A stretch of 64,000 nucleotides of DNA from JBCCMF01 sp038747545 (GTDB taxonomy: Bacteria; Bacteroidota; Rhodothermia; Rhodothermales; JBCCMF01), in assembly GCA_038747545.1 (NCBI GenBank), contig JBCDJT010000003.1, positions 1 through 64,000 of the forward strand, read 5' to 3'. Below are positions 1 through 9,876 of this stretch, one piece after another. Within the stretch, counting starts at the first letter, position 1. Each line of letters starts with the position of its first letter. The position numbers and the translations under genes were made by a program. Under the pieces are notes generated by a model. That model was given only the letters and a program-made list of their open reading frames with translations. It was not told the DNA's origin and ran no database searches.

Positions 1-1
1 G

Positions 2-2242
2 GACGTGATCGACTTCGCCTACGCCCAGGGCGCGCTCGTGGTGGCTGCTGCCTCGAACGACAACGACGACAACGACGTGACCTCGCGCTTCCCCGCCGGG
101 TACGACCGCGTGCTCTCGGTGGGGGCCACGAACAAAGCCAACGACGGCCGCGCCAGCTTCTCCAACTACGGCCGCACCGTCGATGTCTTTGCCCCCGGCG
201 TCACCCTCAACAGCACCACCATCAACGGGGCGTACAACGACTTCGCCAACGGCACGTCGTTCAGCGCGCCGATGGTGGCGGGGCTGGCGGCGCTGATCCA
301 GACGCAGAACCCCGCGTGGAGCGTGGACCGCGTGCGCGAGCAGATCCGCGTCACCGCCGATCCCATTGAGGGCAGCAACCCGTCGTCCTTCGCCGGGCGA
401 CTGGGGCAAGGCCGCATCAACGCATTGCGGGCCCTGACCGAGTCCGGCAGTCCCGCCATCCGACCCATCGGTGTCGCCTTCGAAGAGGTCAGCGGCGACG
501 GCGACGAGGGCATCGAGGACGGCGAGACGTACCGCGTGACCGTGCGCCTCACTAACTACCTCGCGAGCGCCAACAACGTCACCGTACGCCTGAGCGCCGC
601 CGACAACGTCCTCAGCATACTCAACACCACCGCAACGCTGGCCAGCTTGGCCTCGGGCGACACCGCCTCGGTCGCCTTTTCGTTCCGCGTAGACGATGCG
701 CCCGACGACTTCGATGCGCGCTTCATCACCGACATCACCTCCGGCAGCTACACCGACACGGAGATGTTCACGGCCACGCTCAACCCGGCCGACTTCGAGC
801 CGCTGGACACGGGCACCATCCGTACGGCGCTGCTGGCCAACGGCAACTTCGGCTGGGGTCACTTCGCAGGCTCATCGCCGGGCGAGGGCTTTGTAGTGGA
901 CGGCCGCAACCTGCTCTTCGAAGGCGGGCTCATGGTGGGCGTCGCCGCCAACCGCGTGTCGAACAACATCCGCTCCGGCACCGAGGCGGATCCTGACGGC
1001 GACTTCGAGGCGGGCTCGGGGCAAGAGATCGTGATCGCCGAGCCGGGTGGGACCACGTTCCAAGAGGGCAGCGTCATCATCGAAGACAACCTCGCCGAGA
1101 ACCCCATCGGCATCGAGGTCGAGCACACCATCTTTGCCGACACGAGCGCCGCCAACCGCGACTTCGTCATCTTGCGCTACACCATCATCAACAGCACCAC
1201 TGCGCCCCTCAACAACGTCCACGCGGGCGTCTTCGCCGACTGGGACCTGAGCGACAACGCCGCTGACGACGCGAGCTATGATGCCGCCCGCCGGCTGGGC
1301 ATCGTGCAAGACAACGCGGCCGCGCCAGCACATGTCGTGGGCATGCGCCTCCTGACCGACGATGCCGCGCCCGCCTTCGAGGCGGTCAGCAACCCGGGCA
1401 TGATCTATGACGACTTCACCGACGCCGAGAAGTGGGGGCTGCTCTCGGGCGGGATTGGCGCGCGGTCCCAGAGTGGCATCGACGTGTCGCTGCTGCTGGG
1501 CGCCGGGCCGTTCAGCCTAGATCCGGGCTGCTCGATGGACATGGCCGTGGCGCTGGTAGGTGGCGATGCGGTGAGCAACGTGGCGGCGGCATCTGACCAG
1601 GCCCAGCGGTTGTGGGACGAGCAGATCGAAGTGCTGCGGACGAACACGGCGCCGCGTTTCACCACTGCCGTCCCCGATACGAGCATCATGCCTGGCGTGA
1701 CCATCAACATCCCCCTGCAGGCCACCGATGCTGACACGTGCGACGACCTCACGTTTAACCTCGAAGCGGGGCCGCCTGACGCGCGCGTGGATGCGCAAAC
1801 GGGGATGTTCACGTATGCCCCCGAGACCTCGTCCAACCTGGGCTCGTTCCCCGTCACCGTTGCCGTCACCGACGGGCGGCGCTCGGCCACACTCGACTTT
1901 ACGATCCACGTCCTCGTCAACGCTAGCCAGGACGATGAGCGCCCCGTACACGAGGTTGCGCTGGAGGTACCGTTCCCGAACCCCGCTGCCGAGTCGGTGA
2001 CGCTGAATTACGCCGTTCCGGTAGTCACAGCGCTTGAGTTACGGGTATTTGATGTGCTGGGCCGCACCGTTCGCGTGTTGGCCCAAGGTGCGGTGGCACC
2101 GGGGCGGCATACGCTTACGTGGTCCGGGCGCGATGCGGAGGGCGCACCCATCGCTAACGGGCTGTATGTGCTCCGCCTCGTGGCCACCGCCGCTGACGGG
2201 CACCAGCAGGTGCGGGAGCAGACGTTGGTGTGGGCGCGCTAG
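2..2242 (+). CDS. Secreted subtilisin-like serine protease (S8), 5' truncated by window edge
   Basis: Only the C-terminal part of a secreted S8 protease is present. The frame is open to the window edge, and the first codons match residues 290-300 of the complete neighbour at 2264, so the Asp and His of the triad lie outside. The oxyanion Asn (ASND, about residue 18 of the visible part) and the catalytic Ser (GTSFSAP, about residue 85) are visible. A long beta-rich region follows, with one He_PIG/cadherin-like unit near residues 555-640. The last 85 residues form a FlgD-like Ig/sorting domain (PFPNP, GLYVLRL) typical of exported proteins in Bacteroidota and Rhodothermota. It lies 21 bp upstream of a paralogous subtilase, so the pair is a tandem duplication and probably co-transcribed. 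The first codon at 5 (GTG) is internal, not a true start. Confidence 0.93.
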   Translation, partial: DVIDFAYAQGALVVAAASNDNDDNDVTSRFPAGYDRVLSVGATNKANDGRASFSNYGRTVDVFAPGVTLNSTTINGAYNDFANGTSFSAPMVAGLAALIQTQNPAWSVDRVREQIRVTADPIEGSNPSSFAGRLGQGRINALRALTESGSPAIRPIGVAFEEVSGDGDEGIEDGETYRVTVRLTNYLASANNVTVRLSAADNVLSILNTTATLASLASGDTASVAFSFRVDDAPDDFDARFITDITSGSYTDTEMFTATLNPADFEPLDTGTIRTALLANGNFGWGHFAGSSPGEGFVVDGRNLLFEGGLMVGVAANRVSNNIRSGTEADPDGDFEAGSGQEIVIAEPGGTTFQEGSVIIEDNLAENPIGIEVEHTIFADTSAANRDFVILRYTIINSTTAPLNNVHAGVFADWDLSDNAADDASYDAARRLGIVQDNAAAPAHVVGMRLLTDDAAPAFEAVSNPGMIYDDFTDAEKWGLLSGGIGARSQSGIDVSLLLGAGPFSLDPGCSMDMAVALVGGDAVSNVAAASDQAQRLWDEQIEVLRTNTAPRFTTAVPDTSIMPGVTINIPLQATDADTCDDLTFNLEAGPPDARVDAQTGMFTYAPETSSNLGSFPVTVAVTDGRRSATLDFTIHVLVNASQDDERPVHEVALEVPFPNPAAESVTLNYAVPVVTALELRVFDVLGRTVRVLAQGAVAPGRHTLTWSGRDAEGAPIANGLYVLRLVATAADGHQQVREQTLVWAR

Positions 2243-2263
2243 ACGCAAACGAGAGGCAATCCC

Positions 2264-5200
2264 ATGATACATCGTGTCGTGCTTGTGGTCCTAGCGCTTG
2301 TAGTCTGGGCCGAGCCTACCAGCGCAGCCGACCAGGAGGAGCCCCGCGTCCGCGACAGGGTGGTTGTGGTGAAGCTGGCCGAGGGCGCCGTCGCTGGGAA
2401 GGCCTCAGATGCCGAGCAGCTCGATGTAGGCGCCGAGCAGTGGCGCCCGGTGTTTCCGACAGAGGTCACACAGGCGGCCAAGGCGGGAGCTGCGCTGGCG
2501 CCCATCTACTACGTCACGTACACGCGCGACCTACCGCCCCGTGCCGTAGCGGCCTCGTTCGCGCGCCGCGATGACATCGCCTACGCCGAGCCGTTGTACA
2601 TCCACACGCTGAGCCGCGCCACGCCCGACGATCCGCGCTACGCCGCCCAGAGCCACCTGCCGCTCGTGCAGGCGCCCGCTGGCTGGGACGTCGTCAAGGG
2701 CAGCGACGGCAACGTGGTGCTCGCGGTGGTGGACAGCGGCGTCGATTGGCAGCACCCTGACCTCCGGGCCAACATGCGTGCGCACCCCGGCGAGACGCCT
2801 GGCAACGGCCTCGACGACGACGGCAATGGGTTCGTCGACGACGTCTTCGGCTGGAACTTCGCTACTGACTCGGGCGACCCATCGCCGCTGGGCACCGAGT
2901 TCTCACACGGCACCGAAGTGGCGGGCGTCGCCAACGCTGTCGCCGACAACGCCGTAGGGGTGGCAGGCATGGCGTGGAACGCCCCCATGATGGGCGTCAA
3001 CGCCTCGTGCGAGGGCGCCCCCAGGCTCGTGTGCTTCGGGTACGAAGGCCTGACGTACGCCGCCGCCAACGGCGCGCAGGTCATCAACGCCAGCTGGGGC
3101 CGCGCAGGCCCGTTCTCGCAGTTTGAGCAGGACGTGATCGACTTCGCCCATGCCCAGGGCGCGCTGGTCGTGGTCGCCGCGGGCAACGACGCCGCCAACA
3201 ACGACGTGGTGCCCAACTTTCCCGCCAACTACAACCATGTCTTGGCGGTGGGCGCCACGTTCAAGGACAACGCGGGTGTGCCCAGCTTCACCAACTACGG
3301 CCGGCGCGTCGATGTCTTTGCGCCTGGCGTCTTCCTGGACAGCACCATCCCTGGCGATGCGTACACGCCGTCTGTGGCAGGTGCCTTCGGTGGATCTACA
3401 GGTACCTCGTTCGCCGCGCCGCTTGTCTCGGCGTTGGCAGTACTCGTCAAGACGCACAACCCCAGCTTCTCTGTCGACGAGGTGCGCGAGCAGATCCGCG
3501 TCACTGCCCAATCCATCGACAGCGTGAATCCCAGCTTCGCAGGGCAGCTGGGGCGCGGCCTGATCGACGCCGAGCGGGCGTTGACGGTCACCGGATCGCC
3601 TGCGTTGCGGCTCACGGACACGCAGCTTGCCGATGCCGATGGCGACGGGTTGATTGAGCGCGGCGAGATGATCACCGTCGATGCGACGTTCACGGCCTAC
3701 CTCGCCGATGTTGTGGGGGCGCGCATCGAGATTACCTCTGACGATCCGCGCGTGGTGGTGCAGAACGGTCAGCAAGCCGTCACCGACGTGGCGCAGGGCA
3801 GCACCTTCACGGGCACCTTCAGCTTTATCGTCACCGCTGATACGCCTGACGAGTTCACGGTGCCGCTGGCGGCCAACATCGTCTCGGCGAGCTACGGCGG
3901 CACGGACCTGTTCACCTTCGAGGCGAACCCTTCGCAAGTGGTGACGCACGACACGGGAGCACTGCAAGTCTCCGTCAACAGCCAGGGCAACATCGGATGG
4001 ACGGGCTTTGCAGGGACGCAGGGCGAAGGCTTTACCTATGCGGGCAACAACCAGCTCTTCGAGGGCGCCTTGCTGATTGCAGCGGGCACGGGCGTGGTCG
4101 ATAACGCCCGCGACGCCACGGGCGCCGTGCAGAAGCAGGACTTCCGCCTCGCCGATGGCACCGAACTGACCATCGGCGCGGGACCGCGTACGACGGAGCG
4201 CGCCGAGGTGAACCTGACCGATGCCATCGCCGAGGCCCCACTCGGGCTCGCCGTCCAGCAAGTCAGCTACGCCGATACGCGCGCGGCCTACGCCGACGGC
4301 TTCATCGTGCAGTATCAGCTGACCAACACCTCCAGCGAAACGCTCAGCGACGTCTACGCCGGGCTCCTCTTCGACTGGGACCTGGGCGAGGCGCCCATCG
4401 CCAACACGGCTGTGTTCGATGCGGACCGCCGCCTCGGCATCGCGCAGGATCGCGCGGATGCGCCCACGGTGCTCGCCGCCACCAAGCTGCTCACCCCCAG
4501 CGGCCTCACGTACCGCGCCATCGACAACCCCGCCAGCTTGTACGACGGCTTCACGGACGACGAGAAGCGCGCCTTCCTCACAGATGGCCTCCAGACCACG
4601 ACGCTGGGCGCCACCGATCTCTCGACGTTGATGGGCAGCGGGCCGTTCACCCTAGAACCGGGCTGCGCCACGGTCGTCGCCTTTGCCGTGGCAGGCGGTA
4701 CGTCGCCCAATGGCCTCACCGCTACCGCCGACAACCTGCAAGCCTTGTGGGATGCCGAACTGGTGCAGGACGTAGCAGGCTTCGAGCTGACGTTCACGCA
4801 GGCGCTGGGGGCGACGAGCGTGGAGGAGGGTAGTGAAGTGCGGTTTGGCTATCGCGCTGAGCGTGCCGATGCGTGCGGCTCGACGGGAGGGATCACCTAC
4901 GAACTGATCGGCGCGCCTGAGAACGCCACGCTGAACTCCGAGACAGGAGCGTTTCGGTTCACGCCCGTCGCTGGGCAGGCGGGGATGTACGAATTCGCTG
5001 TGGTGGCCAGCAACGGCGTCCGCACTGACACCGTGCGTTCGCGTATCGATGTGCGCTTGGCGAACGCGGCGCCTGTGTTTACCGCCGCCTTGCCAGACAC
5101 GACGATTGCCGAAGGGCAGACGCTCGCCTTCACGTTCGTGGCGCAAGATCCTGAGGCGCAGCCCCTCACGTACCGGCTTGACACGGCGCCGGACGAAGCC

Positions 5201-6460
5201 ACACTAGATGCCGCGAGTGGGGCGTTCGCCTTCACGCCCACGTTTGAGCAGGCGGGCCTCTACACGGTAGGGGTTGAGGTCAGCGACGGCGTGAAGACGG
5301 CCGCGTCTCGTATAGCGCTCACAGTGACGAACACCAACCGTCCGCCTACCTTCGATGCGGTGTTCGAGGCGCCGACGGTGGCTGAGGGCAGCACCTTCGC
5401 CTTCACCCTCACCGCGACCGATCCCGATGGCGACGCCGTGACGTTTGCCATGACCGATGCGCCCGCAGGCGCGACGCTAGATGCCACGACGGGCGTGTTT
5501 ACGTTCAGCCCCACGTTCGAGCAGCGCGGTGCCTATACGTTCCAGATCACCGCCACGGACGGTACGGACGTCACCGAGCTGGCGGTGACCCTTACTGTGG
5601 CCGAGACGAACCGTCCGCCGCGCTTCACGTCGGCCCTGCCGGACACCACCATCGCTGAAGGCAGCGTGCTCGCGACCACCTTTGGTGCCACCGATGACGA
5701 TGGCGATGCCGTCCGCTTCAGCCTCGCCGCCGAACTCGCCAACGCGGTCGTTGAGGCAGAAACCGGGGCGTTTCGCTTTGCGCCCGACTTCGACCAAGCA
5801 GGCACCTACACTGTCGGCGTCATCGCCAGCGACGGCAGCACTGCCGACACGACCCAGGCGCGCATTGTCGTTACAAACACGAACCGCCCGCCCGCCTTCG
5901 CCAGCACCTTGCCCGACACGACCATCGCCGTGGGGGTACAGGTAGCGCTCACGGCAGTGGCCACTGATCCCGACGCCGACCCCATCACGTACAGCATCGG
6001 CGGTGGCCCGCCCGAGGCAAGCATCGACGCCACGACCGGACAACTCCGCTTCGTCGCCACCACGCTGGGCACGTCTCCAATGGCGATCATCGCTAGCGAC
6101 GGCACCCTCGCCGACACGACGCGCTTCAGGCTCACCATCCGGCCCTCGGGCGTGAACACGGAGGAAGCGCCCGCGCGGGCTGATGCGCTCCATGCGCCGT
6201 TCCCCAATCCATCGGCAGCACAGGCCACCATCGCGTACGATCTGGCGGCGCCCTCGGCCATCACGCTGGCGATCTATGATGCGGCGGGGCGGGAAGTGCG
6301 TCGCCTCGCCGAAGGCATGCAGGCCAGCGGGCGCCACCATGCCACATGGAACGGCCGCGACGGCAGCGGCGGGCTGCTGGCTGCAGGCGTCTACCTCGTC
6401 CGCCTCCATATTGAGGCGCGTCGCCAAGTCCTCACCACGACCCTGATCACCGTCCGCTAG
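2264..6460 (+). CDS. Secreted subtilisin-like serine protease with cadherin-like repeats and C-terminal sorting domain
   Basis: A 1398-residue extracellular protease. Residues 1-22 are a signal peptide (hydrophobic VVLVVLALVVW, Ala-rich cleavage site). A short propeptide-like stretch (30-120) precedes the S8 catalytic domain with Asp157 (VVDSGVD), His215 (SHGTEVAG), Asn308 (AAGND) and Ser382 (GTSFAAP). A Lamin-tail/choice-of-anchor type beta region follows. Residues about 840-1295 hold five He_PIG/cadherin-like units of about 92 residues, each with a PPxF start, DPDGD-type calcium motif and F-x-PxFEQxGxY core. The last 85 residues are a FlgD-like sorting domain (PFPNP, GVYLVRL). Likely role: peptide breakdown outside the cell or at its surface. 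It is 21 bp behind its truncated paralogue. Confidence 0.95.
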   Translation: MIHRVVLVVLALVVWAEPTSAADQEEPRVRDRVVVVKLAEGAVAGKASDAEQLDVGAEQWRPVFPTEVTQAAKAGAALAPIYYVTYTRDLPPRAVAASFARRDDIAYAEPLYIHTLSRATPDDPRYAAQSHLPLVQAPAGWDVVKGSDGNVVLAVVDSGVDWQHPDLRANMRAHPGETPGNGLDDDGNGFVDDVFGWNFATDSGDPSPLGTEFSHGTEVAGVANAVADNAVGVAGMAWNAPMMGVNASCEGAPRLVCFGYEGLTYAAANGAQVINASWGRAGPFSQFEQDVIDFAHAQGALVVVAAGNDAANNDVVPNFPANYNHVLAVGATFKDNAGVPSFTNYGRRVDVFAPGVFLDSTIPGDAYTPSVAGAFGGSTGTSFAAPLVSALAVLVKTHNPSFSVDEVREQIRVTAQSIDSVNPSFAGQLGRGLIDAERALTVTGSPALRLTDTQLADADGDGLIERGEMITVDATFTAYLADVVGARIEITSDDPRVVVQNGQQAVTDVAQGSTFTGTFSFIVTADTPDEFTVPLAANIVSASYGGTDLFTFEANPSQVVTHDTGALQVSVNSQGNIGWTGFAGTQGEGFTYAGNNQLFEGALLIAAGTGVVDNARDATGAVQKQDFRLADGTELTIGAGPRTTERAEVNLTDAIAEAPLGLAVQQVSYADTRAAYADGFIVQYQLTNTSSETLSDVYAGLLFDWDLGEAPIANTAVFDADRRLGIAQDRADAPTVLAATKLLTPSGLTYRAIDNPASLYDGFTDDEKRAFLTDGLQTTTLGATDLSTLMGSGPFTLEPGCATVVAFAVAGGTSPNGLTATADNLQALWDAELVQDVAGFELTFTQALGATSVEEGSEVRFGYRAERADACGSTGGITYELIGAPENATLNSETGAFRFTPVAGQAGMYEFAVVASNGVRTDTVRSRIDVRLANAAPVFTAALPDTTIAEGQTLAFTFVAQDPEAQPLTYRLDTAPDEATLDAASGAFAFTPTFEQAGLYTVGVEVSDGVKTAASRIALTVTNTNRPPTFDAVFEAPTVAEGSTFAFTLTATDPDGDAVTFAMTDAPAGATLDATTGVFTFSPTFEQRGAYTFQITATDGTDVTELAVTLTVAETNRPPRFTSALPDTTIAEGSVLATTFGATDDDGDAVRFSLAAELANAVVEAETGAFRFAPDFDQAGTYTVGVIASDGSTADTTQARIVVTNTNRPPAFASTLPDTTIAVGVQVALTAVATDPDADPITYSIGGGPPEASIDATTGQLRFVATTLGTSPMAIIASDGTLADTTRFRLTIRPSGVNTEEAPARADALHAPFPNPSAAQATIAYDLAAPSAITLAIYDAAGREVRRLAEGMQASGRHHATWNGRDGSGGLLAAGVYLVRLHIEARRQVLTTTLITVR
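4786..6150 (+). repeat. Five in-frame cadherin/He_PIG-like domain repeats inside the subtilase
   Basis: Units start near 4786, 5069, 5344, 5617 and 5890, each about 275 bp. Units 2, 4 and 5 share the opening LPDTTIA, and units 2-5 are joined by TNTNRPP or a close form of it. The first unit is the most diverged. The nucleotide similarity is high enough for recombination between units to change copy number. Confidence 0.8.
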
Positions 6461-6578
6461 CGTTTTTGCTGCCCGAGGTGACGCGTCTCCCTGGGCGATA
6501 CCTCGGCGCGGCGCGCTTGCGTCGTCAGGAAAACGGTCTCATCTTGCGGGTGCTGTTGAACCGCTCCGCCTGTAACAG
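6461..6578. other. Intergenic region with a 7-bp inverted repeat
   Basis: The 118-bp gap between the subtilase and menA holds CCGAGGT (6473-6479) and its complement ACCTCGG (6500-6506) with a 20-base loop. No T-run follows on either strand, so it is not a standard intrinsic terminator. The menA promoter probably lies here, but I could not fix its boxes. Confidence 0.3.
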
Positions 6579-7469
6579 ATGCCCACGCTTGCCCCGATCG
6601 TATGGCTGATGGCCGCCCGGCCCAAGACGCTGTGGGCGGCGGTAGCACCTGTGGTGATCGGCATTGCGATGGCTATTGCCGATGGGGTAGAGCATGCCTT
6701 GGCAGCGAGCCTCGCGCTGCTGGGTGCGGTGCTCATTCAGGTCGGCACCAACTTCTACAACGGCTACGCCGACTTCAAGAAGGGGGGCGACACCGAGGCA
6801 CGCCTCGGACCTACGCGTGTGACACAGGCTGGCTTGGTGTCGCCCAACGCCGTGCTGGGCGCGACGGTCGTGGCGTTTGGGCTAGCCGTGGTGGCGGGCG
6901 GCTACCTGATGTGGCGCGGCGGCTGGCCGATTGTAGCGGTGGGCGCGCTGTCGATCCTGTTCGGTGTGCTTTACACCGCGGGACGGTACTCACTGGCCTA
7001 CCTTGGCATCAGCGATGTCTTTGTGCTCATCTTCTTCGGCCCGGTGGCGGTAGGGGGCACCTACTATGTGCAGGCGCTCGCGCTTCCAGCAGATGTCATT
7101 GTGGCCGGGCTCGCGCCGGGGCTGCTGTCCATGGCCATCCTGCTCGTCAACAACATTCGCGATGTCCAGACCGATCGTAAGGCGGGCAAGCGCACGCTGA
7201 TCGTCCGCATCGGGCGGCGTGCGGGGGTAGTGCTGTACATCGCGACGGTGCTGTCGGCGTTCATCGTGCCGCCCGTACTGCTCTTGCTAGATCGTGGTCA
7301 TGCCGGAGTTCTGATCACCTTGCTCGCACTGCCGCTGGCGCTCGTCAATATTATGACGCTGATTCGCACAAAGCCCAGCGAAGCCGTCAAGCTGAACCCC
7401 CTCCTGGGCCGCACGGCGCAGCTGTTGCTGCTGTTCAGTATACTCTTTGCCATCGGATGGAATCTGTGA
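6579..7469 (+). CDS. menA: 1,4-dihydroxy-2-naphthoate polyprenyltransferase (MenA)
   Basis: An integral membrane prenyltransferase of the UbiA family, 296 residues with about eight or nine hydrophobic segments. It attaches the polyprenyl tail to 1,4-dihydroxy-2-naphthoate to give demethylmenaquinone. The first Asp-rich motif is at residues 58-71 (NFYNGYADF, with GGD) and the second at 191-199 (NNIRDVQTD), followed by KAGKRTL; this spelling is specific to MenA rather than UbiA. It is the first gene of a tight menA-menC-menE run: the menC start overlaps or abuts its stop codon. The presence of menaquinone synthesis fits a respiratory member of the Bacteroidota-like lineage. Confidence 0.93.
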   Translation: MPTLAPIVWLMAARPKTLWAAVAPVVIGIAMAIADGVEHALAASLALLGAVLIQVGTNFYNGYADFKKGGDTEARLGPTRVTQAGLVSPNAVLGATVVAFGLAVVAGGYLMWRGGWPIVAVGALSILFGVLYTAGRYSLAYLGISDVFVLIFFGPVAVGGTYYVQALALPADVIVAGLAPGLLSMAILLVNNIRDVQTDRKAGKRTLIVRIGRRAGVVLYIATVLSAFIVPPVLLLLDRGHAGVLITLLALPLALVNIMTLIRTKPSEAVKLNPLLGRTAQLLLLFSILFAIGWNL

Positions 7470-7471
7470 CC

Positions 7472-8452
7472 ATGGACCCCGCCCTGTTCACGTTCCGGCT
7501 GCCGCTGGTGCGCCCGCTGCCGCTGCGAGGGGGCGTCACGCTGACGGAGCGAGAGGGGTGCCTCGTGCGTGCGGCGCGGGCCGACGGTAGCATCGGTTGG
7601 GGCGAGGCGAGTCCGCTGCCGACGTTCAACCGCGAGACAATGGATGACGTCATCCGCGAAGTGGTCGCCTGGGCCGATAGCGGAGCGCTCCCGCAAATGC
7701 CCTCCGCTCGGTTTGCAGTGGAGAGTGCCACGCGGAAGCACTGGCCGACCACCCGAGACGCTGTGGTCCGGCTGAACGGGCTGCTCGTCGCCAGCAATGC
7801 AGCGCCCGAGCAGGCGCGGCGGCTGGCCGAGGCGGGCTACCGTGCTGTCAAGTTGAAGGTGGGCAGTGCTGATGTGCAGACAGACATCGCCCGGGTACAG
7901 GTCGTACACAACGCGCTCAACGGTCGCGCCACGCTGCGCCTCGACGCCAACCGGCAGTGGACGTGGGCACAGGCGACGAGGTTTGCCGAGGGCATCCAGG
8001 AGCATCACATTGAGTACATCGAGGAGCCGCTGGCTGACGCGTCGCGGCTGGCCGAGTTTGTGGCCAGCACCAGCGTGCCCATCGCACTGGATGAGTCCGT
8101 GCTGGAGATGACGCCTGCCCAGCTTCAGGATCACGCCTACGCTACCGCCATCGTGCTCAAGCCGACGTTTGGCGGGGGCTGGACCTGGGCCGAGGCATGG
8201 CACGCCGCCGCATCGGCGCTGGGCATGGAAGTGATTCTGAGTGCCGCGTTTGAGAGCGGCGTAGGCCTGCAACACCTCGTGGCGATGGCCGCGCAGTTCG
8301 CCGACGGTGTACCCGTTGGGCTCGACACGTACCGTTGGCTCGCTGCTGATCTGCTTCGCCCTCGCCTCGCCCTTGCCCAGCCAACGCTAAACGTAGCTGA
8401 CGTACTCCGCCACACCGCCGTCGATGAAGGCCTGCTGACGCGCATCGCATGA
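7472..8452 (+). CDS. menC: o-succinylbenzoate synthase (MenC)
   Basis: An enolase-superfamily enzyme that dehydrates SHCHC to o-succinylbenzoate in menaquinone synthesis. About 326 residues. Lys127 and Lys129 (VKLKVG) give the acid/base pair, Asp158 (LDANRQW), Glu185 (IEEPL) and Asp207 (LDES) are the Mg ligands, and Lys230 (VLKP) is on the opposite face. I chose ATG 7472, two bases after the menA stop; an ATG at 7457 in the same frame would overlap menA by 13 bases and is the alternative. The end overlaps menE by four bases (ATGA), so translation is probably coupled. Confidence 0.9.
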   Translation: MDPALFTFRLPLVRPLPLRGGVTLTEREGCLVRAARADGSIGWGEASPLPTFNRETMDDVIREVVAWADSGALPQMPSARFAVESATRKHWPTTRDAVVRLNGLLVASNAAPEQARRLAEAGYRAVKLKVGSADVQTDIARVQVVHNALNGRATLRLDANRQWTWAQATRFAEGIQEHHIEYIEEPLADASRLAEFVASTSVPIALDESVLEMTPAQLQDHAYATAIVLKPTFGGGWTWAEAWHAAASALGMEVILSAAFESGVGLQHLVAMAAQFADGVPVGLDTYRWLAADLLRPRLALAQPTLNVADVLRHTAVDEGLLTRIA

Positions 8453-9876
8453 CGCTTCCCGATCCTATCTATCACCACGCGCAGACGACGCCGCAGGCAC
8501 CTGCATTGCATCGCGGCGCCCGCGTGTGGACGTATGCGGAGCTCGATGCGGCGGTGGAGGGCGTGGCGCGATGGGCCGAGGCTGCCCTGCCACCAGGTGC
8601 GCGCGTGGCTTGCTATCAGCCGAACGGCGTGCCGCTGATCGTCTGGCTGTTGGGGCTGATTCGTGCGGGATGTACCGCCGTACCGCTCAGCACGCGCATC
8701 CCGCCGGAACAGGTCCCCGCGTATCTGGATCGCGTAGAGGCCGCCGCCTGCCTCACCGATGCTGTGGTCGCCGACGCGCGCGTTATCTCAGCCGCGCTGC
8801 CCCGGGCCGCCCAGCCCGCGCAGGTGCAGACGTGGCGCGCAGATGCCCCGACGACGATCATCTTCTCCTCGGGCAGTACGGGCGAGCCGAAGGCACTCGT
8901 CCACAGCGCTGGGAATCACTACTACAGCGCGCTCGGCTCGGCCACCAACATTCCCGTCCAGCCCGGCCATACATGGGGGCTGACGTTGCCGCTCTACCAC
9001 GTGGGCGGGCTCGCCATTCTGTTTCGCTGCTTCTGGGGCGGCGCCACGGTAGGCTTGCCGGATGCTGCGCACGACCTGGAGGCGAGCGTGCGCAGCGAGG
9101 CGTCGTGGACGCACCTCTCGCTCGTCCCCACCCAACTCATCCGCCTCCTGCGTGCCGGGTTGCACGCGCCGCTCCAGCGCTATGCCGCCATCCTGCTCGG
9201 CGGCAGCGCTATGCCCAGCGGCATGCTGCGCGAGGCCCACGCGCACGGCTTGCCCATCCATACGAGCTACGGCATGACAGAGATGTCGTCCCAGATTGCC
9301 ACCACACCGCCCGCCGCCGACCTCGACACGCTTCACACGGCGGGCCATGTGCTGCCCCACCGCGCCCTCCGCATCGCCGATTCGGGCGAGGTGCAGGTGC
9401 GCGGCGAGACGCTGTGCCTTGGCCGCTGGGAAGATGGCGCCGTCGTGCCCCTCACCACCGCCGACGGCTGGTACGCCACCCGCGACGTGGGCGAGATCGA
9501 CGACGTGGGGCGGCTGCGCATCACCGGGCGACTGGATCGGCAGTTCATCTCCGGCGGCGAGAACATCCAGCCCGAGCAGATCGAGCGCGCCATGCTCCAG
9601 CACGACGGCGTCCACGAGGTCATCGTCGTGCCCGTGCCCGACGCCGAGTTCGGCCAGCGCCCCTTCGCCTTCGCCCGCACGGACACACCGCTCAGCCTGA
9701 TCGCCTGGCGCCGCTTCCTCGACGGCCGGCTACCCCGCTTCATGCACCCCGTGGAGGTAGCCCCCTGGCCCGACGAGGCACCCAGCACCGGCCTCAAGTG
9801 GAAACGCGACGCGTTTCAGGTCTGCGCTGAACGGCTCTATCGATCCGGGTCTACTTCAACGAGATGGGTGGATTGA
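8449..9876 (+). CDS. menE: o-succinylbenzoate-CoA ligase (MenE)
   Basis: An AMP-forming acyl-CoA ligase of the ANL superfamily, 475 residues, which activates o-succinylbenzoate to its CoA thioester. The P-loop-like A3 motif is at residues 137-151 (IIFSSGSTGEPKAL), A5 reads SYGMTEMS, the A8 hinge region is ITGRLDRQFISGGENI, and the catalytic Lys is in GLKWKRDAF near the end. Its start lies inside the menC stop (ATGA). Its last 26 bases overlap the convergent protease gene on the other strand. menD, menF, menB and menH are not in this window. Confidence 0.93.
   Translation: MTLPDPIYHHAQTTPQAPALHRGARVWTYAELDAAVEGVARWAEAALPPGARVACYQPNGVPLIVWLLGLIRAGCTAVPLSTRIPPEQVPAYLDRVEAAACLTDAVVADARVISAALPRAAQPAQVQTWRADAPTTIIFSSGSTGEPKALVHSAGNHYYSALGSATNIPVQPGHTWGLTLPLYHVGGLAILFRCFWGGATVGLPDAAHDLEASVRSEASWTHLSLVPTQLIRLLRAGLHAPLQRYAAILLGGSAMPSGMLREAHAHGLPIHTSYGMTEMSSQIATTPPAADLDTLHTAGHVLPHRALRIADSGEVQVRGETLCLGRWEDGAVVPLTTADGWYATRDVGEIDDVGRLRITGRLDRQFISGGENIQPEQIERAMLQHDGVHEVIVVPVPDAEFGQRPFAFARTDTPLSLIAWRRFLDGRLPRFMHPVEVAPWPDEAPSTGLKWKRDAFQVCAERLYRSGSTSTRWVD

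Noticed and set aside
6473..6506. Terminator between subtilase and menA
   Set aside because: The inverted repeat has a long loop and no T-run on either strand.
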